A DNA stretch of 64,000 bases from Kingdonia uniflora (GCA_014058105.1 JACGCM010001793.1:1054001-1118000); one strand, 5' to 3'; positions 21,578 through 33,990 are shown, numbered from the stretch's first letter. Numbers and translations: made by a program. The notes: generated by a model not told the origin, from the sequence alone.

Positions 21578-23995
21578 CCCTAAACATATATTTTGCTAGT
21601 CCTCGAGTAAAAGTAAATAAAAGCCATTTTCGCAGGTGACGCGGTTGTATTTGGCTCATGCAACAAGCTGTTAAACCCCCAAGTTCCCCTGGTAGACGAG
21701 TGCTATCTCGTGAGGGTTTACAGTGACTATGCCCCCAAAAGTCGATAATGACACTTTGGCAACTCTAGATTCTAAATGACTCATTTCTTGTTAACTTATC
21801 CTTACTTTGTTGTGACAAGAAGACATTATGATAGAAAATTTATTAAAACTCAGTATTTCCCTAGCGTACAATAGAATATCATTTACAAAATCTAAAACTA
21901 GAAATACTACCTCATTCTTAGAAAGATATTCAAACATTTTCCTTAGTTATATCTCATTGCAGTAAAGATAGTGTTACAACACAATATATTGTATAGAATA
22001 GTTGAGTCAGTGTTTGGTAGTCAAGGGCCTTAGTCAATTCGTCTTCCTGGTATCCTTATTTTACAAGCCTCTTTTTCTTTTGATACATGGTTTCTTAGTG
22101 AAGCCTCCATCTCAAGAGTTTTGGTTGATAATCCCTGCCAGTTGGCTAAGGTTGTTAGGGTTTGGTGCCCCTACTTAACCTAGACCCAGGATTTTCAAAA
22201 GCAACACTTTTCATGCTCCCATCACATAGTTCATGGTCATAATCGTGATTGGTGATAATTTTTCCTCTTTCAAATCTTAATCATGCGAGTATGCCTTGCA
22301 GCATAAAAGTTTTAGTGCAAGTTTGGCTTTTCTTTTATACTTTTAAGAATAAACTTATTCTTTGGCAGTTGTCTCCCTTGGAGCGAATTATCCTAACATA
22401 AATTCTAAATTTTCCTTATTCTGGTTAAAAATTATATTGAAGGTATTAGTAGTATAACTATAGTGAAGTGCAAGTAATATGCCAAGAACAATTTAAGTTT
22501 TTCACTAATCACAAGGTAGTACATTGAGTTTTAGAACACGATAAATAATATACTAGTGTACACTTGTTAACATATCTAAGTTTTTTGGGTTTTCCAATTA
22601 ACATATCATTTTGCTAAAATAAAATTAATTTTAAGTATTAGAAATTTGCCAAAAATATATCATACATTACCAAAGAGTTATTATTTTACTTTTCATCAAA
22701 AAGTATATAAAAAATAGTTTTTCTACCCCCAAACTTAAATAAAGCAATGTTCTCAATGTTTGAGAACAAAATTTAATACATGGAATGGGAAATAAAAACT
22801 AGAACTTATCACCTAAATAATCCTTGGGTTGCCTCCCAGAAAGCGCTAAGTTTTACCATCTTCAGCAAGACGAATGTACCCCCAAACTTGAATGTCATGA
22901 TATAGGTCTAAAGGGGTACAAATTACTCCTTTCCAGGTTGCATGTTCTCCTTAAATAACCATGGAACACCAAAATTGTCCTTATCCTTGAATAACCAAAT
23001 AATAGAAAAATAGTGGTTCTCCTTATTTACACCTAATTGTACTGATGCAATCATGATACATAAAAATAACTCAGAGTCCAATCCCCTAGAATAAAGATTT
23101 TATTTATTTAATTTATGGGGAATCTCACTTTGAGATATTTTACAAGGTATAACCCCATACACCAAAAATGTATCTTGATATTCATCATTTTCTAAAAAGT
23201 GACTTGAACCATTGAAGTGACGTCGATCGGGTGGTTGTGAGTCAGGCTCAAGTTTGTATGACTCAATTGCAGGTGATAATGCTTGCACTATTTTAAGAAT
23301 TTTGGGGTCATCTTAGTACTTGAAATAATTCAAGCATTGATCAATAAAGTAGATACAACTAGAGTTATCGCGTAACAAATCCTCAAATTAATTAACTATT
23401 ATTGTACCCCCAAGTGGCTTGTGAAATGGAGATATAGGTATTGGTGGTGAAGGAGTAACCAAAGCAGAATCAACCCCTAATAATAGTGAAATATCCTGTA
23501 AAGAAGGGCTGTCTACCCACTGATTTTCAATATCGCAAATTGTATCAGGTGAAGGCGGCTTAAGACAAGGCTAATGTGACTCATAAGGAGACTAAGATGG
23601 AAATGAAAAGTTGATAACATCGACAACACGTTTTGCAATTTCAAATTACTTGAATTTGGTACAAATATCATCATCAACAAATTCCTCGCATGTTATCGTA
23701 AGATGAGACGGTGATTCTATATATTCATATTTCATCTCGTCATCATCATCGTTAAAAAAATCATTAGAGGAAAGGGAAAAGTATTCAGTCTCGGTCATAG
23801 TTGCCATGGAAGAATTTACTGGGTTGACATACGAAAGGATAGATGGTGACATCGGTGGTTGAATATTGGGGGCTAAATTTGGAGTTGATTAAGAAAGAAT
23901 TGTATTAAGCATGATAGCTGCTTCTTCAAGATCTTCTTGTGACATTGGATCATCGACCTTTAAATGTTCATCTTCTAAAGCTGTTTCATAATATG
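21578..23995 (-). mobile_element. Athila-type 3' internal region, minus strand, non-coding
   Basis: Two hallmarks of the region between pol/env and the 3' LTR of Athila elements are present on the minus strand: AGCGCTTTCTGGGAGGCAAC (about 22830-22850) and CTCGAGGACTAGCAAAATAT (about 21587-21606), the latter next to a purine-rich tract. Short frames such as that at 23646-23852 (acidic, DDDDE) give no recognisable protein. It is opposite in orientation to the Athila fragment at 13.9-17.2 kb, so it is a separate insertion. Element A interrupts it at 24001. Confidence 0.65.
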
Positions 23996-24000
23996 GTATT

Positions 24001-24616
24001 TGTAGGGGCCTAGCCCTCAATCTTACCTAAATCAAGTTGTCTCAAGTTCGAACTACTTCCATGTCAGACTCACACATTCTCCACATGACTCTACCAGTCA
24101 ACATTGCCACATACTCTACAAGCAATCAAGGAACGTGGGTCGAGCTCAAATAAAAAAGCCTGAACAAGTCAAAGCCACTTGTCTTTCTCAAACTCAGCAG
24201 TTACTTAGACAACCGCCACAAACCACATTGTTCGGAGAACGTGCTCCAGCACGATGAATAACTGTGGGAAAGGCCTATATAAAGAAAAAGTTCTAGCAGA
24301 GACAAAGACCAGAGGATTAAAGGATAAATCATCAGGAAAACTATATTTTCTAGATTCTCTAAAACTTCACACTTCTTATTCACAAGAACAAGCATTTCTA
24401 AGTCTAGAGATCACTTGTAATAAGAAATCAATCTCAAGCAATAAACGTCACTATTATAAAAATCCTCAACCCGAGGTCGTGGTTTTTAACCTATTCATAG
24501 GTTTTCCACAGTAAACACCTATGTCATTTCTTATTTTCAATTAGATTTTGTTATAGGTACATTGGTGTAAGAGCTAATTCTAGGCCACTTGGAGTTTACA
24601 AAATTAGGCCATTACA
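24001..24616 (+). repeat. 5' LTR of element A
   Basis: Begins TGTAGGGGCC and ends GGCCATTACA (TG...CA), 616 bp. It shares blocks with the LTRs of B: a CTCCAGCACGATGAA block, the TATA region (TATATAAAG at 24277) about 30 bp downstream of it, and an end followed by the primer binding site. Confidence 0.85.
24277..24285 (+). promoter_or_regulatory. LTR TATA box (element A)
   Basis: TATATAAAG in the conserved context GGCC-TATATAAAG, shared with TGTATAAAGG of LTR B (25634) and TATATAAAGG of LTR C (36809). Position inside the LTR fits a Pol II promoter. Confidence 0.6.
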
Positions 24617-24618
24617 TT

Positions 24619-24636
24619 TGGCGCCATCTGTAGGAA
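24619..24636 (+). promoter_or_regulatory. Primer binding site of element A
   Basis: TGGCGCCATCTGTAGG starts two bases after the LTR end, the standard place for the tRNA primer site. Variants of this motif occur at the same place in many plant gypsy elements. I did not match it to a particular tRNA. Confidence 0.7.
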
Positions 24637-24693
24637 AGAAAATCCTTTCCACGATATCCTAAGGCATTCAATTACTCTATTACAAATTTTAAT

Positions 24694-25433
24694 AATGGTC
24701 ACATCCAGGCGACCAGCTACCGAAATCCAGCTTGATCTCTCGGTTGAGCCAAAATAACTTACAGAGCTACGAGGGAATTTCAACACTTAAACAGAAAAAT
24801 GCAACAAGTTCGAACGACAATTAACTCCTGAACGAGAGCTCCAAGAGAAAGAGCTCAACGCCGAACGACAAGATCCTTTAACAGCACTCAAACAGCATGA
24901 AGATCAAATGACCATAATGCAGACTACCTTGCAAGCTTTATAGAATACTCAGCTGGCACCTCCAACGCGAGATCGCGATTAGGTGCCAGACGCTTCTTGG
25001 GTCTCAGTTCAGGAAAGATTGGAACTCAGGGAGCTACCAATAAAGCTATTTCTGGAAATATTCAAAATGAACCTCAACCTTCTATTTATTTAAGGGAAGA
25101 GGTTCAGTCAGAGATCAGCCGAGGTCACTGATATTCCATACGTCAAGAGGAAGAACGGAGACCTCAGCCTCGAGCTCCAGTACGAGATCATTTGTGTGAA
25201 GGGACCGCGGTACACATAATCCATAACCTCCTCGTCAAGCCACTCAACTGACCCGTCACTATGTCACACAATAGCATATAGACCAGGGTATAAATGAGTT
25301 GATCGAAGCACATGTTCTGGGCGCTACCGACGACCTTACCAAGTTACAAGGATGTCCAATTGCCAAAGAACTATTCGATATGGATATTCCGAAAGGCTTC
25401 CATACTCCAAAAATTCACAAATAAAAGGGTACT
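24694..25433 (+). pseudogene. Gag of element A, 5' part (split by element B)
   Basis: The start ATG at 24694 gives MVTSRRPATEIQLDLSVEP, then a stop and a highly charged, helical segment (ERELQEKELNAERQDPLTAL, HEDQMTIMQTTLQAL). The conserved KELFDM-IPKGFHTPKI stretch ends at 25433, exactly where the LTR of B begins. The continuation is at 37115. Confidence 0.85.
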
Positions 25434-25932
25434 TGTAGGGACTTATCCCTCGATCTCACTCAAAGTCGTGCTCATCCAGTTCGAAATTATCTCCATCTCA
25501 GGCTCGCGTAATTTTAACACTCTAGTCAAATACACCTATTTCCCACGAACTCTTAAGTTATCTAGTCAACTTCCACTAACCACATAATTCAGAAGACGTG
25601 CTCTAGCACGATGAAGAGCTGTGGGGAAGGCCTGTATAAAGGAAAAGTTTCAGAAGAGACAGGGACAAGAAAAATTTCATAAACTTCTTATTTACGAAAT
25701 TTAAAGTATTTATATATTTAGTGATCACATGTAATAGTGATATCTTCCTCAAGCAATAAAGACACTTTCACAAATATCCTCCACACGAGGTCTTGGTTTT
25801 AATCTATTCAGAGGTTTTCTACACTAAAATCACCTGTTTTCGCCTTTACTTTTCGTTAGAATATTATTACAGGTTCATTGGTGTGATAGTGAATTCCTAA
25901 CCATTTTGAGCTTACGGAATTTGGCCATTACA
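25434..25932 (+). repeat. 5' LTR of element B
   Basis: 499 bp, TGTAGGGACT...GGCCATTACA. It aligns along its whole length with 36610-37109. TATAAA at 25635. Confidence 0.92.
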
Positions 25933-26004
25933 TTCAGCGCTGTCTGTGGGAAAGATTATATTTCCATGATATCCGAAGGTAGCCTTTCATTACAACTTTC
26001 AATT

Positions 26005-27477
26005 ATGGTTTCTTCCATACATCCGGCCGCAGGAACTCAGCTCGAAATTTCTCTGGATCCGGGATAGCTCACAGAGTTAGGAGCGAATCTCCACGCGGAG
26101 GCAGAGAAACGTGTACAACAATGCAGACTGCCCTCGAGGCTCTGCAAAATACTCTGCAAACCTCCTCCAGCCAGAGGTCATGATCTGCTTCCAAAGACCT
26201 CCCGCATTTCCGCAAGGGAAAGATTGGGACTTCAAGGAGTCGCCAGTAAAGCCTTTTCCTAAAATCTACAACACGCACTACAACCCTCCATCCATTTGGG
26301 GGGGGGGGAAGTTCAATAAAAAATCGGTCGAGGTCACCAAATTTCTATCCGTCAGGAGGAAGACTATCGACCTCTACATCAAGTTCCTGTATAAGATCGC
26401 TTGAGTGAAGGTACGGGAACTCATCATCCCCAGCCATCCCATCCAGGGATTTAACCAGCACGTCATTTTGTCACAAAAGAACACATTTGCTAGCGACTTA
26501 AGGAGTTGATCGAGGCATAAGTTCTGGGTACTATCGGCAATACCAAAAAATTACAGGACAGTTTGATTGCCAAAGAACTATTTGATATGGAGATATCGAA
26601 AGGTTTCCATACTCCCAAAATTCGCAAATACAAAGGTACTGACCCGAAGGAGCATATTCAGCAATACCATGATTCATTGGGGTTATACTCTAATCTTAAC
26701 CACATCCTCTGTCGTTTGTTCACCACAAGTTTGCAGGAGGAACCACTCTGATGGTTCTATTCTCTCCCTAAAGAATCCATCTACACATTTGATCAGTTGT
26801 AAAAGCAGTTCATCAATACATATGCTCACAACAGAGACAATGAGAATAACTTGTAATCTCTTATAGGTCTTAAGCAGTTGCATGGAGAGAAGCTCGAAGA
26901 CTTCACAAATAAATTTTTAGAGCTTGCGAGAAAGGTGGATTACCTCGACCAAAAAACAGTAATTACCGCTTTCACCAATGCTCTCTGGCCCGACTGCAAT
27001 GCCAAAGAATACCTCTTCCTTAACAAACCTACGATTTTAGAGAAGATGATCACCAAATTCAATGGTTACGTCGACTTGGAGAGGATGATGTCTGAGCGTC
27101 AAAGGTCTACCTAATCTGTCCTTTACACCAAAATCCCTTCTATAGATCCAACCAGCGAACCCAAGGAGGAACAGGGAGATCAGAAACGCACCAAGGGGAA
27201 CGCTAGATACCCTCGAAAAAGCGGTGCACAGAACAAGCCCATCCTCCCAAAGCTGAATATCCAAATCTCCACAATCTTTCCACTGTTATTGAAGGATCCA
27301 CTCTACCATGTCTTACAACCGTTGGAGCCCATCGATAATCGATCATTCTGCCTACATCATAAGGTAAATCATCATACTACTGACAATTGCCATGCTCTAC
27401 AGCGGCTGCTCGAATACATTGTCGATCTAAAGTCATACAAAGAAGGCAATTATATGAAGGAACTCAAAATTGTTTAG
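26005..27477 (+). pseudogene. Gag with zinc-knuckle-like tail (element B), broken
   Basis: The start ATG at 26005 aligns with the gag ATG of A. The N-terminal half is badly decayed and contains a G run at 26298-26308. From 26563 the frame is better: KELFDMEISKGFHTPKIRKY, GTDPKEHIQQYHDSLGLYSN (26563-26751), then the capsid part in 26878-27114 with LEDFTNKFLELARKVDYLDQ and DLERMMSERQ, which belongs to the Retrotrans_gag family. At 27289-27477 a C-H-H-C-type motif (CLHHKVNHHTTDNCHAL) resembles a zinc knuckle. Stops at several places. Confidence 0.85.
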
Positions 27478-27528
27478 GTTAATAATAGAGTTGAGGAGAA
27501 GCATCTCTACTATATACACCTAAAAAAC

Positions 27529-28130
27529 ATGATTGAAATTAATCAGATCAACAATTCTAATAGATCAAAATGCAGGAGGCTATCGGAATGCTGTGATCTT
27601 ACACCTCAAGACAAAGAAGCCAAGATTCTTCCCGAGTCAAGTAATCACCGACTCGGAATCTCCTTTGAAGATTGCGATACTAGCCATGTCAAATTTTCAC
27701 ATCATGATGCATTAGTCATAAAGCTCAAGATGAAAAAGATTGTCATGCACACAATGATGATCGATACTGGAAGCGGTATTGAAATTCTTTTTCTGAGTAC
27801 GATCGACCAAATGGGATTGGCCGACCAAGTTATTCAGAGCGATACCGACATTAGTAGATTCAATGGCTACAGGGAGGAATGAGTAGGCGAGATCACCTTA
27901 CCTATTGCCGTAGGACCAGCCACCATCAACGTCGTGTTCTATGTCATTAATGCCAAATCTCGTTATCTCGGGATTATGGGCCGCTGTTGTTGCACAATAT
28001 GGAAGCAATCTCTTCCACCTATCATCAAACACTCTGATTTAGACATGACAACGGTATTTACGAGATCAGAGGTAGTAAGAAACTCTCTCGAGCTTTTGAA
28101 AATACTGTTTCCGCTATCTTAGATACTTTA
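27529..28130 (+). pseudogene. Aspartic protease (element B), broken
   Basis: The piece at 27529-27882 contains DLTPQDKEAKILPESSNHRL, then KKIVMHTMMIDTGSGIEILF with the DTGS active site, then IDQMGLADQV. After a stop it continues with VGEITLPIAVGPATINVVFY and VINAKSRYLGIMG (27934-28122). Order, spacing and sequence match A and D. This is the most intact protease in the window, still with one stop in the middle. Confidence 0.87.
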
Positions 28131-28139
28131 GACAGAATA

Positions 28140-29396
28140 GCCGCATAGAAATTACAGAAAGTTGATCACCTCAATGATCAAGCACCTACAGAGGAGCCCG
28201 CGGAGTATATTAGCATTGATGGACATTGTAAAGGAACTTTCATCAGAACTAAGCTTGTTAAGCACAAAAAAGATGCTCTTATTCAGTCCTTGTAACTCAA
28301 TCGAGACATTTTTGCATGGTCTTTCAACGAAATGCCTGGTGTCGATCCAACAATGGCTTGTCACAAGTTAGCCATCAATATCAATGCCACAGCGGTTAAA
28401 CAAAAATAGCGGCGAATTTTACCTCATCTTCGAGATGAAGTTAGCACCGAGATCAGAAAATTGATCAACGTGGGATTCATTCGAGAAACCAAGTATTCAT
28501 ATTGGATATCCAACATTATTATGTCCCAAAGAAGAACGGAAAGGTTTGAGTTTGCGTAGATTTCACAGATCTTAACAAACACACTCCAGATGACAGTTTC
28601 CCTCTTCCCAACATTCATCAGATCCTCGATTTTACAGTAGGCCATGATCTCCAGTCTATGATGGACGGTGCTTCTGGGTATAATTAAATTCTAATTTTGG
28701 AAGAGGATCAAGAGAAGACAACTTTCAGTAATGACTACTATGTTCAAAGTGCACCTAGGGAAAATCGTTGAAGTCTACATCGATGATCTTTTATGCATAA
28801 GCTTACAGACAGACAATCACATCTCAGATCTCAACACTATATTCAACATCTTTCGATCTAACAGAATGCGTCTCAATCCCAATAAATGTCAATTCAGGGT
28901 ACATTCTGGCCACTTTTTAGGCCACCTCATCAGCAAGAAAGGGATTGAGGCTGACCTAGATCAAATTTGGGCTCTCCTCAAGATGCAATCTCTATAAACA
29001 ACAAAAGACATTCAAAAACTCGCTGGAAAAATTGCCGCTATCAACTGTTTCGTCTTTAAATCTTTAGACCGCTGCCGTTGGCTATTCTTAATACTCCGCA
29101 GATGTACCAAATGAGGAAAGGTTCAGCCAACCGCAGAAGTCACATGGACACCAGAATGCAAAGCAGTTTTTCAGGATTTCAAAATCTACTTGGGGAGATC
29201 TCTCACAATGAGCACCCCATTAGGTAATGAGGAACTGATAATCTATCTAGCAGTCACAGATACTTCTCTCAGCTCGGTTCTCATTCGCCTGGAAGGGAAA
29301 ATAGAGAAACCAATCTTCTTCATCAACAAAACTCTCACACCAGCAGAAACAAGGTACTCTAAAATTGAGAAACTTCTTCTCACCTTAAATTATACC
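28140..29396 (+). pseudogene. Reverse transcriptase and start of RNase H (element B), with an in-RT deletion
   Basis: Recognisable blocks are LINVGFIRETKYSYWISNII (about 28460-28510), VEVYIDDLLCISLQ with the catalytic YIDD (28731-28997), RLNPNKCQFRVHSGHFLGHL, and the start of RNase H (29190-29390: KPIFFINKTLTPAETRYSKI). The segment carrying the conserved MPFGLKN-type motif, present in A (39247) and D, is missing. About 80 bp are deleted near 28727, between the GYNQ-like block and the YIDD block. Homology stops at about 29396. Confidence 0.87.
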
Positions 29397-29505
29397 CAAA
29401 TCCCCTTCACAGGTTACTTGTCTCATTTTTTGCAGATTTTTCTTTTCCAGGTTGGTGGTTCTTATCCAGCCAAATCCCCTTCACGAGAGAAGTAACCTGT
29501 AAAAA
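29396..29505. repeat. Rearrangement junction with direct and inverted repeats
   Basis: CAAATCCCCTTCAC occurs at 29397-29410 and 29471-29484, and AGGTTACTT (29411) pairs with AAGTAACCT (29490). These lie exactly where the pol homology of B ends, as filler DNA at a deletion or template-switch point would. Confidence 0.7.
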
Positions 29506-29519
29506 ATGTAAATCGAGCT

Positions 29520-30399
29520 CAGTGATTAGATCAAAACATATTAAACAACTCTTTCTCATAATATCAACTTACCATCTTGCTCGTGTCTTCCTTTCCATGA
29601 AGAACCACCAACCTGGCTCTTTCCACGACCTCTTTGAGGATATCCATTGCAGCAGCTTGTCCCTCAGTGACCTTCTCCCTAACTCTCCGGAGGGTTTAAG
29701 TCTCCTCCTTTTCTCTTTTACGACCTCACAACTTCCAGTGGTACCAGAGGCCGACAACGCCTTCAACATTTATTTCTTCAGAAATTTTTAAGCTATTTTG
29801 CTCGACGGAACAAGATTCAACTGAACCAAACTGCCTGTTCCAGGGGTCTTGGGCAAGTTAGCTCGAACCTCCCCACCACTTACTTGCCTCTTTCCTTCAT
29901 CAACACCCGCCATCGACCTGGTCGACTAAGCTTTTTGAACCTTTTTTGACCTGCTATTAACCCTTTTCTTTCTACTCAGGCCGATTCCCTCCAATACAAA
30001 TTCGAGCTTAGTCTCTTCCTAAGCAACTTTGTCCAACATAGATTCCTTCCTCTCCACTTTAGACTTCACGCCTGAAATACACAACATTTTTATTATTAAC
30101 TACAGTCATCAATGAAATATAGCAATAATTCTATCCATGCATGGCTATACTTACTTTGTTTTACAATTCTAAATTACCCTTTACCCATCTGATATTGTCA
30201 TTCCAAGTTCGACTTGTCGAATTCAGATCGAAAAAATGACGCCGAGTTGCGCACACACAGAAATATGACCCCCCCACTGGCCTTATAATTCTTCACCCCA
30301 TAAAACTACAAAACATACTCAAGGTTTATCCTCCTCACTTTTCCCTCCTTTTCCCATTTTTCATTCACATGATCACATACGGTTATTACCTCCGACATA
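29520..30399 (-). pseudogene. Tat antisense gene, 3' part (Transposase_28-like), downstream of the solo LTR
   Basis: The minus strand opens with MSEVITVCDHVNEKWEKEGK (30306-30399), then VKNYKASGGVIFLC and a charged helical tail in mixed frames (EKVTEGQAAAMDILKEVVER near 29620-29690). The pattern of a glycine/aromatic block, FYGVK, GG and then coiled coil matches the putative gypsy-type transposon (Transposase_28) proteins. In Tat-lineage elements such a gene lies antisense between pol and the 3' LTR. The reading frame joins the part at 33320-33847 with no change when the solo LTR is removed. Confidence 0.7.
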
Positions 30400-33319
30400 T
30401 GTCGCGTCCCTAATTTACAATGATTTAAAGCTAAATCATTAATAGGAGTTCTAGAGCGTGCAGGACGGGTAATCCAAAGAATCTCCCCCACAAACGACTG
30501 AGCCATAGATAAGTTCAGGCTTAGTCATTCACTTATAGAAATTTATCAGATTAAAATGAATAAAATAGCGGAAGCAAACGACATAAATATACATATCAAA
30601 GCTAAAATTTGATACAATATCTCAGAACTATATAACAACAGAGTCTGAATATAACTAAACAATAATATACAACTAAAGGCCTATAGTAATAGATAATATA
30701 AACTTTAAGCTCCGTTGTAGTCTACAACAACTACTCTGCAGCTATTCCACCTCTGAAATGTTAAATAGTGAGAGTGAGCAAACCACAGCTCACTATACCC
30801 AACAAGGCTAAAATCTGTACTAATTAAACTAATGCTAACAAGAATAAGAAACGATGAACATGGTGAAGCATAGTGAAAATATAGCATATTTAAGTAGCAA
30901 GAAATGAAGTAGATAAAATCTTACTAGGAGAAGATTAATATAATATGCGAGGAAGTGATATGATGATGCATATGCTCAATGCTAGAATAATGTATGAAGT
31001 TAAACTGATGGACTTAATCTTATTATAATTGGTTGATCAACCGCTAGCGCAAAGACTCAGGCATATGAGAGATCGTTGTTGGATATAAGGGGTTCGGCTT
31101 GTTTCTAACTCGACCAGGCTAGGATATTACCACTTGATCAGATTGAATAAGGGTTTCAGCCTGTGGAGCCACCATCTTCATACCATTCGAATTCTAAGGT
31201 ATTTCAACCTCTCAGGATAGTGCTGGCACCAGAGAGGAATAATCTCATACTATCCCATACTCCGGGATGGGTATTCAAGTATGATAGCATCTCAGTCAGA
31301 ACTCACCATACTATTTGAACCCAAGCTAGGAATCCTCTTAACCTATCAGGGGTCAGCCAATTTGGAGTGAATTTATGTATCTGATCTCAACAATATAAGA
31401 AGAAATGATTATATGATCTACAGATCCAAACAGATCCTCCAGAGATCAAAACGCTGCAGCCGCTAACATGGCAAGCACACATAGAATGACCACCTACCTG
31501 AGCGAGTGGTAAACAATCCTAACACAGACGAACAGTGACCCTATTGCACATCTATACATAAAACAACCGTAACTAGCCAGTTGCAACATCTAACTAGATG
31601 GCCAGTAACTTACCAGTCATACGTCAACATAACAGATGAACAATGATTAACTCGTCACAAAATCAAAACAATAGATGAACAATGACTAACCCGTTACAGC
31701 ATCAAAATAACAACAGTCTCTAAGAGATAAAACGGTATTCAAGGACAAAGCCACGATAATACAAAACATGTACGACTCCCTAAACGATAATATAGAAATT
31801 CAACTTTACATGCCTTAGGATACCAAGCCCTAATGATAAACAACTCCTAGAACAAGTCAAGAGTAATTACACCGTTAGTGATCAAGGACGAAGCCACGAG
31901 AACTAGCGTAACAACTTCTGACCCATTCTTGAAGTCCAAATATGCATAATTAAATAACTACACTAACATATCCAACATAGATAATTACTAACTTCAAAGA
32001 GGAATGCAATTTAGACTATATACTAGGAAAAACAACATCTATATCTTTAGTGTCTCTCTAAATCAATATAAGTAATATTAGTTAGGAATTTAGACATGAA
32101 GGGACACTCGCCTTGATATACCAAGTTTGATAATAATGAACCCGGCAGAAAATATCCAAACAGCACCCCAACGGTAATGTTCTCTGCGAATCGACTTTTG
32201 GAACCCGAATGAGTCACTAAAAGTTACAGGAACACCACAACATCAACCACTACCAAGGACCAGAACCCAATCATAAAACCAACAAGGGATTCTTACCCGA
32301 TGCTGAATTCAAATTAACATCACACTCGAATCAGCACCACAAACAATTATCACCGCCGTCCAGCAATCAATCGCTACCAACCCCAACACCTGCGATAATC
32401 ATAAACCCTAAGCCACAACTCAATAATACCTCCAATCACCAACAATGAAACCCAAATCAAACACAAGCCAAAAATTAGCCCAACCCACTAGGGTTTTAGC
32501 CAAACCGAAATCAAATTGAAGAGGAATTAGAAAAAAAAAACTCACCGAAAAGGCGCGGCTGCGATCAACAAAGGAACGACGATAATTCGGCGATTGAAGA
32601 CGGGCAAGGAATCCTCTCTCTATATCTAGAACAGCAAGAAACCCTATCTTTCTCTAGATCTGAATCAAGGTAGCTGGAGGTGATGATTTCTCAGCCCAAA
32701 TCATACAAGGGTAGCAAAGGAGGTAAAGGGAGTGAAGGGAGGAGGAGAAGATTTTGTTAGGGTTTGAGCCGGTAAGAGAGTCGGTGAGAGAAATGAAATG
32801 AAGAGAAAGAAATAAAGAAGTGTGGCATTTATAGACAACGACAAGTCGTTCGAACGACTCACAACTCGTTCGAACGAATTTACCATCCATGACAAAAATT
32901 CTAGGAGACTAGCAAACTTGTTCGAATGACACTTGGATAAATCTAAACACCCTCAATGGTAAACCAACCCCTGGTCTCCTAAAGCCACACACCTCCTCCT
33001 CTACTCAACAACAACTAAACCTAAGGAGATAATGCAACACAAGACAAAATGATTGGAAATAAAATGGATGCATAATGGTATGAATAAAAATGATAACGAA
33101 AAATGATCCATGGTGATATATATATATATATATATACCAACCCCTGGTCTCCTAAAGCCACACACCTCCTCCTCTACTCAACAACAACTAAACCTAAGGA
33201 GATAATGCAACACAAGAAAAAATGATTGGAAATAAAATGGATGCATAATGGTATGAATCAAAATGATAATGAAAAATGATCCATGGTGATATATATATAT
33301 ATAAATCTGGGACACTACA
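30400..33319 (-). mobile_element. Solo LTR, about 2.9 kb, probably of a Del/Tekay-type chromovirus
   Basis: The segment begins TGTCGCGTCCC and ends GGGACACTACA on the plus strand (TG...CA), flanked by ACATA (30395-30399) and ATATA (33320-33324), a 5-bp duplication with one mismatch. No gag or pol is present. The minus-strand reading, TGTAGTGTCCCAGATTTAT to AGGGACGCGACA, and the length are typical of Del/Tekay LTRs. The antisense gene reads through the site in frame when it is removed. LTR-LTR recombination is the usual origin of a solo LTR. Confidence 0.8.
32963..33308. repeat. 173-bp tandem duplication and (TA)n in the solo LTR
   Basis: ACCAACCCCTGGTCTCCTAA occurs at 32963 and again at 33136. 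The copies (32963-33135 and 33136-33308) are almost identical, and each ends in an AT microsatellite (33117-33136 and 33290-33302). Confidence 0.9.
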
Positions 33320-33847
33320 ATATATTCCCATTCAATTGAACAGGACATGCCCCGATTGTGTTCATAATCCCCTTTGCCAAATTGCTAAGGGGAAGACTCA
33401 ACCCATACTCTAATTGAGCATGGTAATACAAAAAACCTTCCGAGAGCTCACTCCGAACATCCCATCAAAATAGTCTAACGAGATCGATTTATCTATACCC
33501 CTATCTCATTTTTCCACTTCCAAATCAGCCAACAAATAAATGTACTCTTCCCCTACAACTGCCGTACAACCCCTAAACTACCTATCGGCATATTCAACAA
33601 TCTTACCCCAGTTCCCTCCTACAGCCGCCTTAGCTTTACAAAATTCTCTAAAGGCATCAGAAATAGGAGGATACGATATCAGTTTGCCAGGAAAACACAT
33701 AAATTGTTCTAATCCTATATCCCCCTCACTATCAGACTCATTTGTCTGGCCAGAGGTCAATACCTAGCTAACAGACGAACTACCCATTTCTACAACAATT
33801 TCTACAGGAAATTTCTCAACCCTACATAAATGCCCCTCACGCTCGAC
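33320..33847 (-). pseudogene. Tat antisense gene, central exon (Transposase_28-like), split by the solo LTR
   Basis: Minus-strand blocks: SGQTNESDSEGDIGLEQFMC with GKLISYPPISDAFREFCKAK (33578-33767), then, after stops and a shift, EYGLSLPLSNLAKGIMNTIG ending in ACPVQLNGN at the LTR. The phrase Y-GL-LPLS...(I)...Q-L is the signature of Transposase_28-type proteins. A possible 130-bp intron (33848-33977, GTTAGT...TGTAG) separates it from the upstream piece. Function of this gene in Tat elements is unknown. Confidence 0.7.
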
Positions 33848-33990
33848 CTACATACAGGTAAAGGTATCTATCATTTTTTCATCTATACATATATGCATAT
33901 CGATCATTTAAATACAACATATATCTTTAACATATTCAGTATAAATGTCAACATATATTGCATACATCTCTACTAACCTTCAGTATCCAA

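Noticed and set aside
21578..23995. env-like gene of the Athila region
   Set aside because: The position would fit, but no signal peptide, membrane segment or long frame can be seen.
32654..32895. Overlapping minus-strand frames in the solo LTR
   Set aside because: Serine/leucine-rich sequence inside a long LTR, in two frames at once, with no homology recognised.
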